From Paulownia fortunei (lineage: Eukaryota; Streptophyta; Magnoliopsida; Lamiales; Paulowniaceae), in contig CM033110.1 in the NCBI GenBank assembly GCA_019321725.1, positions 20,453,278 to 20,517,277 of the forward strand: a stretch of DNA of 64,000 nt. Reading direction: 5' to 3'. A model generated the notes under the pieces. The model worked only from the letters and a program-made list of their open reading frames with translations. It was not told the DNA's origin and did no database searches. A program made the translations under genes and the position numbers. How positions within the stretch are numbered: position 1 is the stretch's first letter; every line of letters begins with the position of its first letter. Below are positions 13,396-23,819 of the stretch, piece after piece.

Positions 13396-14263
13396 CTATT
13401 TTGCAGTGTTTGTCAGCTGAACAAAATTGTTTCCTGCTGTTACCTGGGTATCTTCAAATTCTGGGATCCAATCATTTCTTGCTGGGTTAGTTTTGAACAC
13501 CATTTTTCTGTATTCTCCATCATTCTCAGGGGTGCCATCCAGTTGAAGACCATATCCATCTCCACTCTTGTGATCAGCCACCACCTTTATAAACCCACTC
13601 CCTGTCTGTTAAATCCAAGAAACCATCAAGCACTAAACCCGATAAAAATCAATCAATCATGATAACCGGCATAATCAAGGCAAGATTCAAGAAACAAAAG
13701 AGTACGCAAGAAACTAAACCGTGTGATGCTGTTTGTCAATGGAATCCAATGCTTTGTAGTATCGAGTCTCCACAAACTCCTCTTGCTCCAGTCCAGTAGT
13801 TTGAGAAAATAGTGCCTGATCAAGATCAGATATTACGCTGTCATATCACAAATATTCCAATTTTTGTCCTAGTCGCCATACATATCTAGATCAAAAGCTC
13901 AACAAGCACTAGAAAATGAAAGTACATAAGGTCTCAGATTTAGATCCCTTGGAGAAAAATAAAAGGAATGAGTGAAAAAATAAAAAAAGAATTTGTATTT
14001 AAAGAAATGTGAAAGAATCGAACTTGAGATTCATATTGAAGGGATCGGAGCTTTTGAAGCTCGGGGAAATGGATATCTTTATCTGGAGTAGAGATGGTTG
14101 GCGAGATTGAACTGGGCTCGCTTCTGTTGGGCTTGACGGGCCGTTTGGGGGCCAGGGAATCAAACTGCGCTCGGACCTGGTTGTAGATTAGGAGCTGCTG
14201 GGCTGCATCCAAGACCTCGTCGCTTCGGCTGGGTTTGGTCACCGTCTGCTGTCCCGCTGTCAT
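13396..14263 (-). CDS. Conserved-looking protein of unknown function, three exons
   Basis: Exons on the minus strand are 14263-14024, 13815-13720 and 13605-13396, all in phase 0 with GT-AG borders. They encode 181 residues. The protein is hydrophilic, with no signal peptide or membrane span. The N-terminal part is Ser/Pro-rich with basic KPSRSDEVLDAAQQ and APKRPVKPNRSEP stretches. The middle is acidic and aromatic (EEFVETRYYKALDSIDKQHHT). The C-terminal part has GSGFIKV and FKTNPARNDWIPEFED. I have a weak recollection of similar small plant proteins of unknown role, sometimes labelled as LDL-receptor/wingless trafficking chaperones, but I would not assign that. Clean splicing across three exons argues that it is a real gene. 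It interrupts the P450 array on the opposite strand. Confidence 0.8.
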
Positions 14264-15899
14264 GGTGGCGGCGGTGGCTATTTTCAGATTTTTAGATTAG
14301 TTTTAGGTCGACAGTCTTCTTCCCCTTCTTTGTGCGTGATGAATAGACCAGTCTACTATGGGAGGATTCTTGAATTTTCTTCACGGGGAAAAGAAAAACT
14401 AGGGGCGGAAGGCAGAAAACCAGTTGAGTTTATCAAAGGGTGAATGATTATGACGTTTGAACTAAGTTGAGAATAATTATTTCGGGTATTTTTTGTTTTA
14501 TCATTTTTAAATTAAAGCTAGTCATGAAGTACTAAATTTTATACCATTATATCAAATATAATATATATGATATAATAGCATAAGATTTGATGAAATATTA
14601 TGTATTATATTAAATTTAGTCTAATACAATTTATTTACATCAAATTTGATATAATATATATATATATATATTTCTATTTTGTTCTCAAATTTACTGTACT
14701 TTAAATTTTAATTTTATTTATATTCTATATTGTATATTTAATTATTTTATAATTTAATTTAATTTATTTAATTTTAATTAATTATCATTTTATAATACTG
14801 AATTATAGTATTTTTTTATTGTGATATTAATTATAATATTTTTTGTAATATAATCAACAAATATAATATTAACTATATATGATTTTTTATTTAATATAAT
14901 TAGTAGTAATAAAATATAAGTAATTAAATAACTTGATAAATAAATAAATTGATGATAATTGAAAAATAAGAAAAATGTGAATAAAATATTCATTTAATGT
15001 AAAATTTAGTAAAGTGGGTTAGAGATGATTTAACCTAAATTATATTAAAATATTAAATTTGGTATAAAAAAAAATTACACTAACTTTGATACTGTGGGTT
15101 GGAAATATCTTGTACTTGTTAATTTTTTTCTTAATATAAAATTTTATAAGGGTTTTATGCTAATTTAGCATGATTCAATCAACATTTTCAAGAGATTATG
15201 GCGGCCATGTGTTTACTGTATATACAAAATTATATTGTTTTAAAATTAGTAACTCTAAATCGTCGTATATATTTAAAGAGAAGAAATTACTATTAATTTT
15301 CTTTTTTTAAGTGATTTAAAATTACAGTTGTATGATATGTTAGCATTTATTATGTTGTTGTAAAAATAAAAATCTCATCTCCATATTTGATGTTTTATTT
15401 TGCACGAATTTAATTTTAAGATATGAATATGGGTTGTATAAATGCTATATTTCGTAAAATATATTGTGTGTTGATCTAATCATATATTTATATACAATCA
15501 TATGTATAACTATTTATTTGTAAATAAATATGTGATCAAAAATATGCCAAATATATCCTGTCGCGTATAACATCTGCCGTAGAACATAGGGGTTTGTTCA
15601 CAAATTTGGATTGCTTCCTATATTGTGTTTGGGATTGCTCTAGTATATGCTTTAAATTTTTGTTCTTGTATTTCAGAATTTGCATTATTGTATTAACATG
15701 TCTTCAAGCTTCAACAGACTTTAGAACTATGGATAAATACAAATTTAATTTTTAGTATTAAAGAATCTCTATTCCCAAAAAATCCTCATTCCCGAAGTAT
15801 AATATTAATTTCTATCCTAACCATTCTCAATTAGTCTAAATAAACTATATTTATTTTTAAAAAAAATTATCCACCTAAATTGAACAAAAGTATTGATAA

Positions 15900-16160
15900 A
15901 TCGGGAGATGACAACCGATTGTGTATGAAGTGGGTTTGTCATTATTGAGACCAATTCGTTGTGATTTTTGGATCCGGATGGAACTCAAAGCCCAATATAA
16001 ACATATTAAACTCACTAAACTTACTTTATAAATTTAAAAAATATTAAAAATATTTATTTAAAAATAATATTATCATAATTTTTTTAAATATAATAAAATA
16101 GTTTTATTAACAAATAATTAATTATTTATAAATTTATATGTATATTTTTTAATTTTTGAA
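15900..16160. repeat. Dispersed repeat, copy 1
   Basis: Both this stretch and about 57600-57890 have a GACAA-rich start followed by AAACTCACT, TTTATAA, AATTTAAAAAATAT and a long TTTAAAAATAATATTAT tail. The shared order of motifs suggests two diverged copies of one interspersed element. The family is not recognised. Confidence 0.45.
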
Positions 16161-16632
16161 AAATAAAAAATGTCAAACTTATTTGTTACTTTTATGCATT
16201 TAGCTATTTGTTAATTTTATATTATTATTTGAATTTATAAGAGTATTATCTTTAAGTGTATATGTAAATATATATGTAGCACCCACATTTTTTCACATAT
16301 ATAAATATATACATAATAAACTGAAGATGATGTAGGCATGATGGATTTTTTTGTGTTGATTTATTTTTATAAAAGATGCTATAAACTTGGATCCCCCAAC
16401 CCAGGTTAACTTTTTCTACGAATACTTTCAACAATCAACACCAATCATTAGTTATGAACTCATTCTTTTTATCTCTCAGTATCTTTCTTCATTTTCATCC
16501 TGTGTCTATAAGTTCATCTTTTATTAAAAATTCAAAATTCTAAGCCATGAAAAAAAGGATGACAATTTTATTTGTTGGTTTTTTTTTTTTTAATAGATAA
16601 AAATTTATACCACTGTGAAATTATATAAATAT

Positions 16633-16653
16633 ACACACACACACACACACACA
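16633..16653. repeat. (AC)n microsatellite
   Basis: About ten AC dinucleotides in non-coding DNA. Confidence 0.95.
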
Positions 16654-16902
16654 ATATTTAACATCTATTAGATCCATAATAGATCCATTTATACACACCA
16701 AATTGAATAATAATTTTATTTTAATTTTTGTTTACTAAATGATAATTTGGTTATTAAAATTGTATTAGAATCAAGGAATGACCAATTCATTCCTTTCTCA
16801 CTCTTGTATGTACCAAGTGGTGGAAATCTTATGCTCATATTATTCATTTTTTATTATAATTTTTTTTTCATTATAGTCTAATTTTATTCATGCATATCAA
16901 TC

Positions 16903-17290
16903 GTTAAAGTTTAATGATTTTTGGACAATTATCCCAATTTCTTTGATTAAGAACTAATGAATTGCATTTTATTTTTTTATTATTCGGATTTGAAATTGGA
17001 GTTTTGGGGGTTATGGGTTCATTGTAGGTGGTTTTTAGATATCAAACTCTTCCAGTGCATTTGTATTCATAGATTTGGATTAATGATGTCAGAATTGATT
17101 AAAATCAATGCAAATTTGAATGGATGTATTGATCATAATTCTCATTCAAAGACTCCAACTCCCTGGTTCCAAACAAAACTAATAATCACTACGTAGAATC
17201 AATTCGTATCCTGTCAGCTTCTCTCGTTTGCTCATCTTCTCCCTTGAGCAATTCATTTTCTCCTCTTAATTTCTTTAATTTCAACATTTA
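16903..17290 (+). repeat. Duplicated module A, copy 2, upstream of CYP81 unit 5
   Basis: It is a diverged copy of 12618-12990. Here it runs directly into module B (17305-17430) and then the gene, so A plus B probably form the native upstream region of unit 5. Confidence 0.8.
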
Positions 17291-17304
17291 TCTGCGTGAT
17301 ATAG

Positions 17305-17430
17305 AAATAAAATTAAGGGAATCAATCAAATTAAAAAATTGAAGGTTAGTGTCATTCCAGTGTTTAAAATCTCCGTCTCCATCAATTCAATCGGGGCGGC
17401 AGGCGGCCAAAGATTCTAAGATTAGAAAAT
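17305..17430 (+). promoter_or_regulatory. Promoter-proximal module B of CYP81 unit 5
   Basis: It is similar to 8286-8410 and holds a conserved GC-rich core, GGCGGCAGGCGGCC, in an AT-rich context. A TATAAA at 17485-17490 follows, 33 bases before the ATG at 17523. That is close for a TATA box and would leave almost no 5' leader, so the TATA assignment is uncertain. Confidence 0.5.
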
Positions 17431-17522
17431 ACTGAAGTGAAACGAGTTTGTAAATTCTATACAATATACATAGATATTAACGTGTATAAATTATATCTCG
17501 AGAACGCCTGGTTCAAGCAAGC

Positions 17523-19368
17523 ATGGACATAGCTCTTCTTTTGTACACATCTCTCACTGTTTTGTTAATCCTTCTTATCTACAAAGTCTCGGCGCCAGGA
17601 AGGTATCGCCTGCCGCCAAGCCCAGCCGCAGCCCTTCCCATCCTCGGCCACCTCCACCTCTTAAAACCACCACTCCATCGAAGCCTTCACCGCCTCTCCC
17701 AAATAAGCGGCCCCATTTTCTCCCTTAAACTCGGCGTCCGCCGCTGCGTGGTGGTGTCATCACCAAATTTAGTGGAGGAATGCTTCACCAAAAACGACAT
17801 AGTTTTCGCCAATCGCCCTCGCAGGCTGATAGACAAGTACATCGGCTACGAACACAGCGTCATATTAGCCGCTCCCTACGGCGAGCGTTGGCGGAGCCTC
17901 CGCCGCATCACTACGCAGGAGTTGATCTCCACCGCCCGCCTCAACGCGTTTCTACACATTCGGCAAGACGAAATCAATCGCTTGCTGTTGAGCCTTCACA
18001 AAATTTCATGTCAAGGATTTTCCAAGGTGGAAATAAGTCCAAAATTATCCGAACTAACCTTTAACGTGATGATGAGGATGATTGCAGGGAAAAGGTACTT
18101 CGGCGAAGATAAGGAAAGTGAGGAAGGGCAGAAGTTTCGGAAGCTGATTAACCAGGTTTTTGAGTTCGCTCAGGCATCGAATCCACAGGATTTCTTGCCG
18201 TTTTTGCAATGGATTGATTATGGAGGCTTTACAAAGAAAATGGCTTCTGTTGCTAAAGAAATGGATGAATTCTTGCAAAGTTTGGTGGATGAGCATCGGC
18301 AGGAGAAGAGGAATACCATGATCGGTCATTTGCTGTCTCTGCAAGAATCACAGCCCGAATTCTATTCCGATCAAACAATTAAAGGGCTTATAATGGTAAG
18401 ACTTCTCAATTCATTCAACACAATCTTGCCGAAACTTTCTATTTTTCAGTTACGTGACCTTAGAAGTAGCAGGTAGGGCTTCAGGGGTCTGTCGCCTTGG
18501 GAAAAGATGGAGTGAAAAAGCCTTAAAAATATGTTCATTTTTCTGGTCTGTCATCTTCTCTCATTGTCTTGTACGTTTTTGGTATCTTTTCAACCTTATA
18601 TGTGCTAGTGAATTTCTATAATGTTGCTTGAAGGATTTACCTTCATGGATATGTATTTCTTGGTCGCTTACCCTCCTACACCAAATAGCACAAGATAGTG
18701 TAAATTTGAGTTTTTTATGTTTATAAATACAGACAATGCTCCTTGCTGGCACGGGAACATCATCTGCAACCATAGAATGGGCAATCTCCCTTCTGCTCAA
18801 CCATCCTCATGTCCTGGAAAAAGCCAGAGAAGAATTGGAAACTAAAGTCGGACTTCACATCCTGATCAGTGAAGAAGATTTGTCCAACCTACCCTACCTC
18901 CACAACATAATTTTGGAAACCTTTCGCCTGTTCCCAGCAGGACCATTGCTGGTGCCCCACGAGTCATCCGAGGATTGTAGAGTCGGAGGATATGATATCC
19001 CACGTGGTACTATTTTATTTGTCAACGCATGGGCAATACACAGGGACCCTGAGGTTTGGGACGAACCCATGAGCTTCAAGCCCGAGAGGTTTGCAGGTAA
19101 AGAAGTGGAAGTGCACAAGTTGATGCCGTTTGGTATGGGAAGAAGGGCGTGTCCGGGGGCTGGTTTGGCCCATCGGGTGGTGGGATTAGCTTTGGGGTCC
19201 ATGATTCAATGCTTTGAGTGGGAGATGGTGAGCTTGGAGGATATTGATTTGGCTGAAGGAATAAGGCTAACCATGCCTAAGTCGAAGCCATTAGAGGTCA
19301 TGTGCAAGCCAAGGGAGATCATGTACAAGGTTTTTCAAGAAGCAAGCAGAGTCTCAATAAGTGCTTAA
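17523..19368 (+). CDS. Cytochrome P450, CYP81 family, in-frame copy with altered I-helix motif (unit 5)
   Basis: Exon 1 is 17523-18395 (291 codons) and exon 2 is 18733-19368 (212 codons with stop), joined by a 337-base GT-AG intron, giving 502 residues. The order is N-terminal anchor (about residues 5-21), PPSP hinge, I-helix, [19 protein letters not shown] and heme loop [10 protein letters not shown]. All look sound except the I-helix, which reads AGTGTSS. Residue 299 (codon GGA at 18754-18756) is Gly where the other units have Asp. In P450s the acidic residue and the following Thr help deliver protons for O2 activation, so this enzyme may be slow, uncoupled or altered in reaction. Unit 3 keeps Asp, so the change arose in this lineage. 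It is otherwise the best-preserved member of its subgroup. The substrate is unknown. Confidence 0.9.
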
Positions 19369-20435
19369 CCAAACTAATATGTGCTTGAATAATTGGATTC
19401 TACAACATATATACTGCTACAAATTGTGACTATATGTGCTTGATCCGCTGTGTATTTTGTGTCAACCTAGCTATCTCGCATTGTATTCACCTACATCCGA
19501 ATATACTAATGTAGCAGCTTAGAGGCTCTGTCATATCTACAGATTGTGATTCAAGTGCAAATAACACTAACCACTGGGTTATCGAGCTAATTTAGAAAAT
19601 CACAAAACTTGGCCTAAAAATACCTTATCACATTGGTCAATTTTAGTAGTAATTTTCTTTAAGTTTGTCCAAATTCATCTCATTAAATTATTAACAAGCC
19701 AAATGTAAGCAAAGGAAAGAAAAATCTTAAGACTCATTACTTATCAAGGCAATAAGCCACCTTTGAGATATTTCATATAGAATTCTGGACTTGTGAAAAA
19801 GCCTCTCATGCAAGTTTGTCATGTCTACAGGACCCAAATTTACTTTCCTACCCTGAGTTTCTTCTTTGCCCTCCTTTGAAATTCCTTGGCTTATTTTCGC
19901 ATCAAAAAACTTAATCAAGAATCTCAATTTTAATTTGATGTTACATCTCATATTAAATATTACACATGTATATTTAGTATATAAAATATTTTTTTAAATA
20001 TATATTTACTCTAAATTATATATACTTAATATATATTTATAACCTGAAATGCCTAGAATTTTTAATGGTCTTGCTATAGTATGAGTTAAATTTGTTGCAT
20101 CCCCCATAATTATTTGCTGCTATAGGGTATCATAATCATGAAAATGGCCAAATACGAAAGGAGATTTTTATTAAAGACAGAAAATCCCAAGTCCGACGTC
20201 ACCACTCACATGCTTAACATCTCAATTATTTCTCATTCTGGGATCAAATTCATTAGTAACCCACAACCACTACAAGTCAACAGGAAGTCAACCTGACGGA
20301 ATTCTTTATTATGTATCTAACCAATTAAATTCCATGTTCCAATACGCATGCTGTCCCCCCTCCACTCCTTCTCTCTAATTGTCCCTGCAGCAACACAGCT
20401 GTGTACGCTGATTGATTCTCCGCCAGAAAACTTCC
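19369..20435. other. Spacer between the CYP81 cluster and the receptor kinase
   Basis: There is no gene. The first 100 bases (about 19372-19470) are a close copy of the 3' flank of unit 3 (about 10918-11010), which confirms that units 3 and 5 come from one duplication. The rest includes the promoter side of the receptor kinase gene; I see no convincing TATA box. Confidence 0.55.
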
Positions 20436-22979
20436 ATGGAGCACTTTCAGTCTCCGAAGATATTTTCCTGTCTGTTACTACCTTTTCTCTTCCATTTCTT
20501 TTCTCTTTCTTTTCTCTCCGCTGCTTATACTTTGCCCGATCAGTACTTCATCAACTGTGGTTCAGATTCCAGCCTCATAGTCTACGGCCTCCGGACCTTC
20601 ATCGGCGATGTGAATTCTGGGGAAATCGCCTTGTCCTCCGGCAATAGCATCCCAGTTGAAGACCCCAGTTCGTCAACCACTGAACTCTATCAAAGTGCAA
20701 GAATTTTCAGAAAACCTTCTTCGTATGAGCTTGATATAGTTCAAAATGGAACTTATGTGGTACGCTTCCATTTATTTCCCTTTCCCGCTTTGGGAAATCT
20801 CTCTGATGCTCGTTTCAGCGTTGAGGCTTCCGGGTTTAGGGTTTTATCCAATTTCTCCATCCCAAACAGTAGTGGTTTTAATTTTCCACGCGTTGAAGAG
20901 TTCTTGCTTACTATTCCCCTGGGAAAGTTCAAGATTAAATTTGTGCCTAATGAAAAGAATTCTTTTGCTTTTGTCAATGCAATGGAAGTTTTTCCTGCGC
21001 CGCCTGATTTCATTCCTGATTCTGCTATTGATGTAACTCGAGAAGGAAGAGACGGCAATTACAATGGTTTGCTAATTTTCCCCTTACGTGTTATTCATAG
21101 GATTAATGTTGGAGGCTCAAATATTATGCCGAATAATGACACCCTTTTAAGACATTGGATTCCTGATGATGTTTATTTGTTCAATAACGATACGGCAAAG
21201 AACAGTGACTCTCATAATGGCAAGCTTAATTACCAGAGCCCAGGGGCCACAGAGTTTGATGCCCCTGATTCTGTTTACAACACTGCCAAAGAAATGAACA
21301 TTGATAATAGTAGTCAGCTACATACTTTCAATATTTCGTGGTGTTTTGATGTGAAAAAAGGAGCTAAACATCTCGTCCGGGTGCACTTTTGTGACATTGT
21401 CAGTGGAACCTCAAACGAATTTCTTACATTCAATCTTTTCATCTACAGCAAGTTCGGTCAAAAGATATATCCTTATGGTTCTATTCCTCAGACAGCAGCT
21501 CCTTTCTACAATGATTTTGTGGTTGATTCAGATAATTCAGGTTTTCTGAATCTCAGTATTGGCCCTCGAAGTGATTCACGTAATCCGACGGCTTTTCTGA
21601 ATGGAATAGAGATCATGGAGCTAGTTACTGACACGGGTTCATCTCCAGGAGGAAGTGATTCAAGACGTTTACCCATCATTATTGGTTCAGGTGTTGGAGG
21701 TCTAATTTTAGTCCTTATTTTCTTGACAGTATTCTTTTTTGGTTTGAGAAAGAGAAAATGGAAGCCCGTTGAGGCTTTTGACTGGCCATTGGCACCTCTC
21801 TATGGAGGAAGTTCATACAGTAGAACTACTGATAAAACTGTCTGTGGCTCCCCTCTTGCTGATTTAAACCTTGGTTTGAAGGTACCTTTTTCTGAAATTC
21901 TATATGCCACAAAACATTTCGACACCAAATTGATTATTGGTGAGGGAGGATTTGGGAAAGTCTACAAGGGAATGTTAAGGAATGGTACAAAAGTTGCTGT
22001 AAAAAGAAGTGAGCCGGGACATGGGCAGGGCCTTCCAGAATTCCAAACTGAAATAATGGTCTTATCCAAAATACGCCACCATCATCTTGTTTCTTTGATT
22101 GGATATTGTGACGAGAGGGATGAGATGATACTAGTTTACGAGTTCATGATGAAGGGCACGTTAAGGGATCATCTCTATGCCTTGGCGGGAGAATCTGGGG
22201 AATCAACATCAAGGTGTGATTTATCATGGGATCAAAGGCTTGGAATTTGCATTGGTGCAGCAAAAGGCATTCACTACCTCCACACTGGTTCTAATGGGGC
22301 AATCATCCATAGGGATATAAAGACCACAAACATCTTGCTGGATGAACATTATGTGGCTAAAGTTGCTGATTTTGGGCTATCTCGATCAGGCCCTCTTGAG
22401 CAAACTCATGTCAGTACTGATGTCAAAGGCAGCTTTGGCTACCTTGACCCTGAATATTTTAGATGCTTACAACTGACTCAAAAGTCTGATGTCTATTCTT
22501 TTGGGGTGGTACTTCTTGAAGTACTTTGTGCAAGGCCAGCCATTGATCACTTGCTTCCAAGGGAACAAATTAACTTGGCTGAATGGGGAATGTCATGGCA
22601 AAGAAAGGGGCAGCTAGCGAAAATTGTCGATCCTTTGCTTGTGGGAAAAATTAATCCCAACTCTTTGAGGAAATTTGGTGAAACAGTGGAGAAGTGTTTG
22701 CAAGAATATGGAGCTGACAGGCCCAATATGGTTGATGTGTTGTGGGACTTGGAATATTCTCTGAAGCTTCAACACACTGCCATGCCCAGAGAACCTTACG
22801 AAGACAGCACAACAGATATCTCATTGGATTTTCACATGAATATTCTTCAGCGGTTGCCTTCTCACAGCAGCCCAATTGGTGAAGATGAACTCTCCCAGGA
22901 GTCCTACAGTTTTTCAGATGCAAGCCAAGTTAATGCCAGTGGGGCATTCTCCCAATTGAAACTTGATGAAGCCAGATAA
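20436..22979 (+). CDS. CrRLK1L-family receptor-like kinase (malectin-like ectodomain)
   Basis: This is a single exon of 847 residues, counted from the first ATG; the open frame extends 24 bases upstream without an ATG. Order: signal peptide (about residues 1-29), a malectin-like ectodomain starting at the motif YFINCGS (about 35-400), a membrane span after SRRLPIII (about 411-437), basic KRKWKP, then a Ser/Thr kinase. Kinase marks are the glycine loop GEGGFGKVYKG (about 500), the VAVKR lysine (about 521), HRDIKTTN (about 624), DFGLSRSGP (about 643) and GSFGYLDPEYF, so it looks catalytically competent. CrRLK1L receptors (FERONIA, THESEUS, HERKULES, ERULUS) sense cell-wall state and RALF peptides at the plasma membrane. 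The C-terminus (AFSQLKLDEAR) and kinase resemble the poorly studied Arabidopsis At5g24010 type, from memory. Lack of introns is normal for the family. Confidence 0.93.
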   Translation: MEHFQSPKIFSCLLLPFLFHFFSLSFLSAAYTLPDQYFINCGSDSSLIVYGLRTFIGDVNSGEIALSSGNSIPVEDPSSSTTELYQSARIFRKPSSYELDIVQNGTYVVRFHLFPFPALGNLSDARFSVEASGFRVLSNFSIPNSSGFNFPRVEEFLLTIPLGKFKIKFVPNEKNSFAFVNAMEVFPAPPDFIPDSAIDVTREGRDGNYNGLLIFPLRVIHRINVGGSNIMPNNDTLLRHWIPDDVYLFNNDTAKNSDSHNGKLNYQSPGATEFDAPDSVYNTAKEMNIDNSSQLHTFNISWCFDVKKGAKHLVRVHFCDIVSGTSNEFLTFNLFIYSKFGQKIYPYGSIPQTAAPFYNDFVVDSDNSGFLNLSIGPRSDSRNPTAFLNGIEIMELVTDTGSSPGGSDSRRLPIIIGSGVGGLILVLIFLTVFFFGLRKRKWKPVEAFDWPLAPLYGGSSYSRTTDKTVCGSPLADLNLGLKVPFSEILYATKHFDTKLIIGEGGFGKVYKGMLRNGTKVAVKRSEPGHGQGLPEFQTEIMVLSKIRHHHLVSLIGYCDERDEMILVYEFMMKGTLRDHLYALAGESGESTSRCDLSWDQRLGICIGAAKGIHYLHTGSNGAIIHRDIKTTNILLDEHYVAKVADFGLSRSGPLEQTHVSTDVKGSFGYLDPEYFRCLQLTQKSDVYSFGVVLLEVLCARPAIDHLLPREQINLAEWGMSWQRKGQLAKIVDPLLVGKINPNSLRKFGETVEKCLQEYGADRPNMVDVLWDLEYSLKLQHTAMPREPYEDSTTDISLDFHMNILQRLPSHSSPIGEDELSQESYSFSDASQVNASGAFSQLKLDEAR

Positions 22980-23819
22980 CTGTAATTTTGTAATCATTTT
23001 TCGTTTTTGCCTCTCCAGGCTGCTAATGTATGTTTTTCATATTGTCTTCAATGGGGTGTTCAAACAGAGATGGTTATATGCGTTTGAGCCATGCAGATAA
23101 TTTAAGCTTTAGTAAGAATTAAGTCATGTTTTGATCATATTCAACCTATCTGACGTAGCTAGTCCCCACATTTCCCTACTGTCAAATTTTCACCAAGGAA
23201 GCTTTCCATTTTATATAAAGACTGTATGTCACGGTTTATCTGGAGCGCTCTTGTCCTTGACGGGAGAAGTTCTTGAAACAATTCGTGTTGCTGAACTCTT
23301 TGCCTTTCGTGCAGTTAATGTGGTCTCTCTTTCGCTACTCCTTGTGCTCTATGCGTAAAATACATATCTAAAATTTAAAGATCTACATTTATTTATCAGT
23401 TTTTATATATTATTCGATGTGCATACAACTCATATATAATATTATTAAACTATTTTAATTGAGCATTATAATTCTAAGTAATCAAATTATTTTTTCTTTA
23501 ATTATTTGTATACTAAAATTTTCTTTACATTATATATGATTGTTAGGTATTAAAAATTTGTGACACAGTGAATCATGTTTCAATATTGTTTTTCCCTAAT
23601 AAAAATAAAATTTTAGTTACTACTAATAATATATAATGTATTAATTAAGAAAAAAATATTTGTACCTACACTCAAAACTTATTTATATATAATATTTTTA
23701 GTCTATGTCTTCTTCTTACATTTGAGGTGTCTTCTTTAATCAAATAGTGGTTATAGATATTGAAGTTTCTTTGAAAAGAGCAATATATAATTAGCATTGA
23801 CAATACACTAAATGATGCA
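22980..23819. other. 3' flank of the receptor kinase; no gene seen
   Basis: AT-rich sequence. Short open frames here show no known motif. Confidence 0.5.

Larger units (their letters stand above)
14264..16902. other. Very AT-rich spacer with simple and dispersed repeats
   Basis: There is no gene. It contains a short TA run near 14656-14672, an AT-rich stretch at about 14500-15120 whose ends look weakly inverted, a dispersed repeat near 15900-16160 related to one near 57600-57890, and an AC microsatellite at 16633-16653. Confidence 0.5.

Noticed and set aside
14500..15120. Possible second long inverted-repeat element
   Set aside because: The ends share TATACCA/TGGTATA words, but the internal match is no better than expected in such AT-rich DNA.
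19560..19600. Possible tRNA-like stretch
   Set aside because: No cloverleaf arms could be built, and there is no A-box/B-box pair.
20753..21058. Minus-strand open frame within the receptor kinase gene
   Set aside because: It is antisense to a clearly coding ectodomain.
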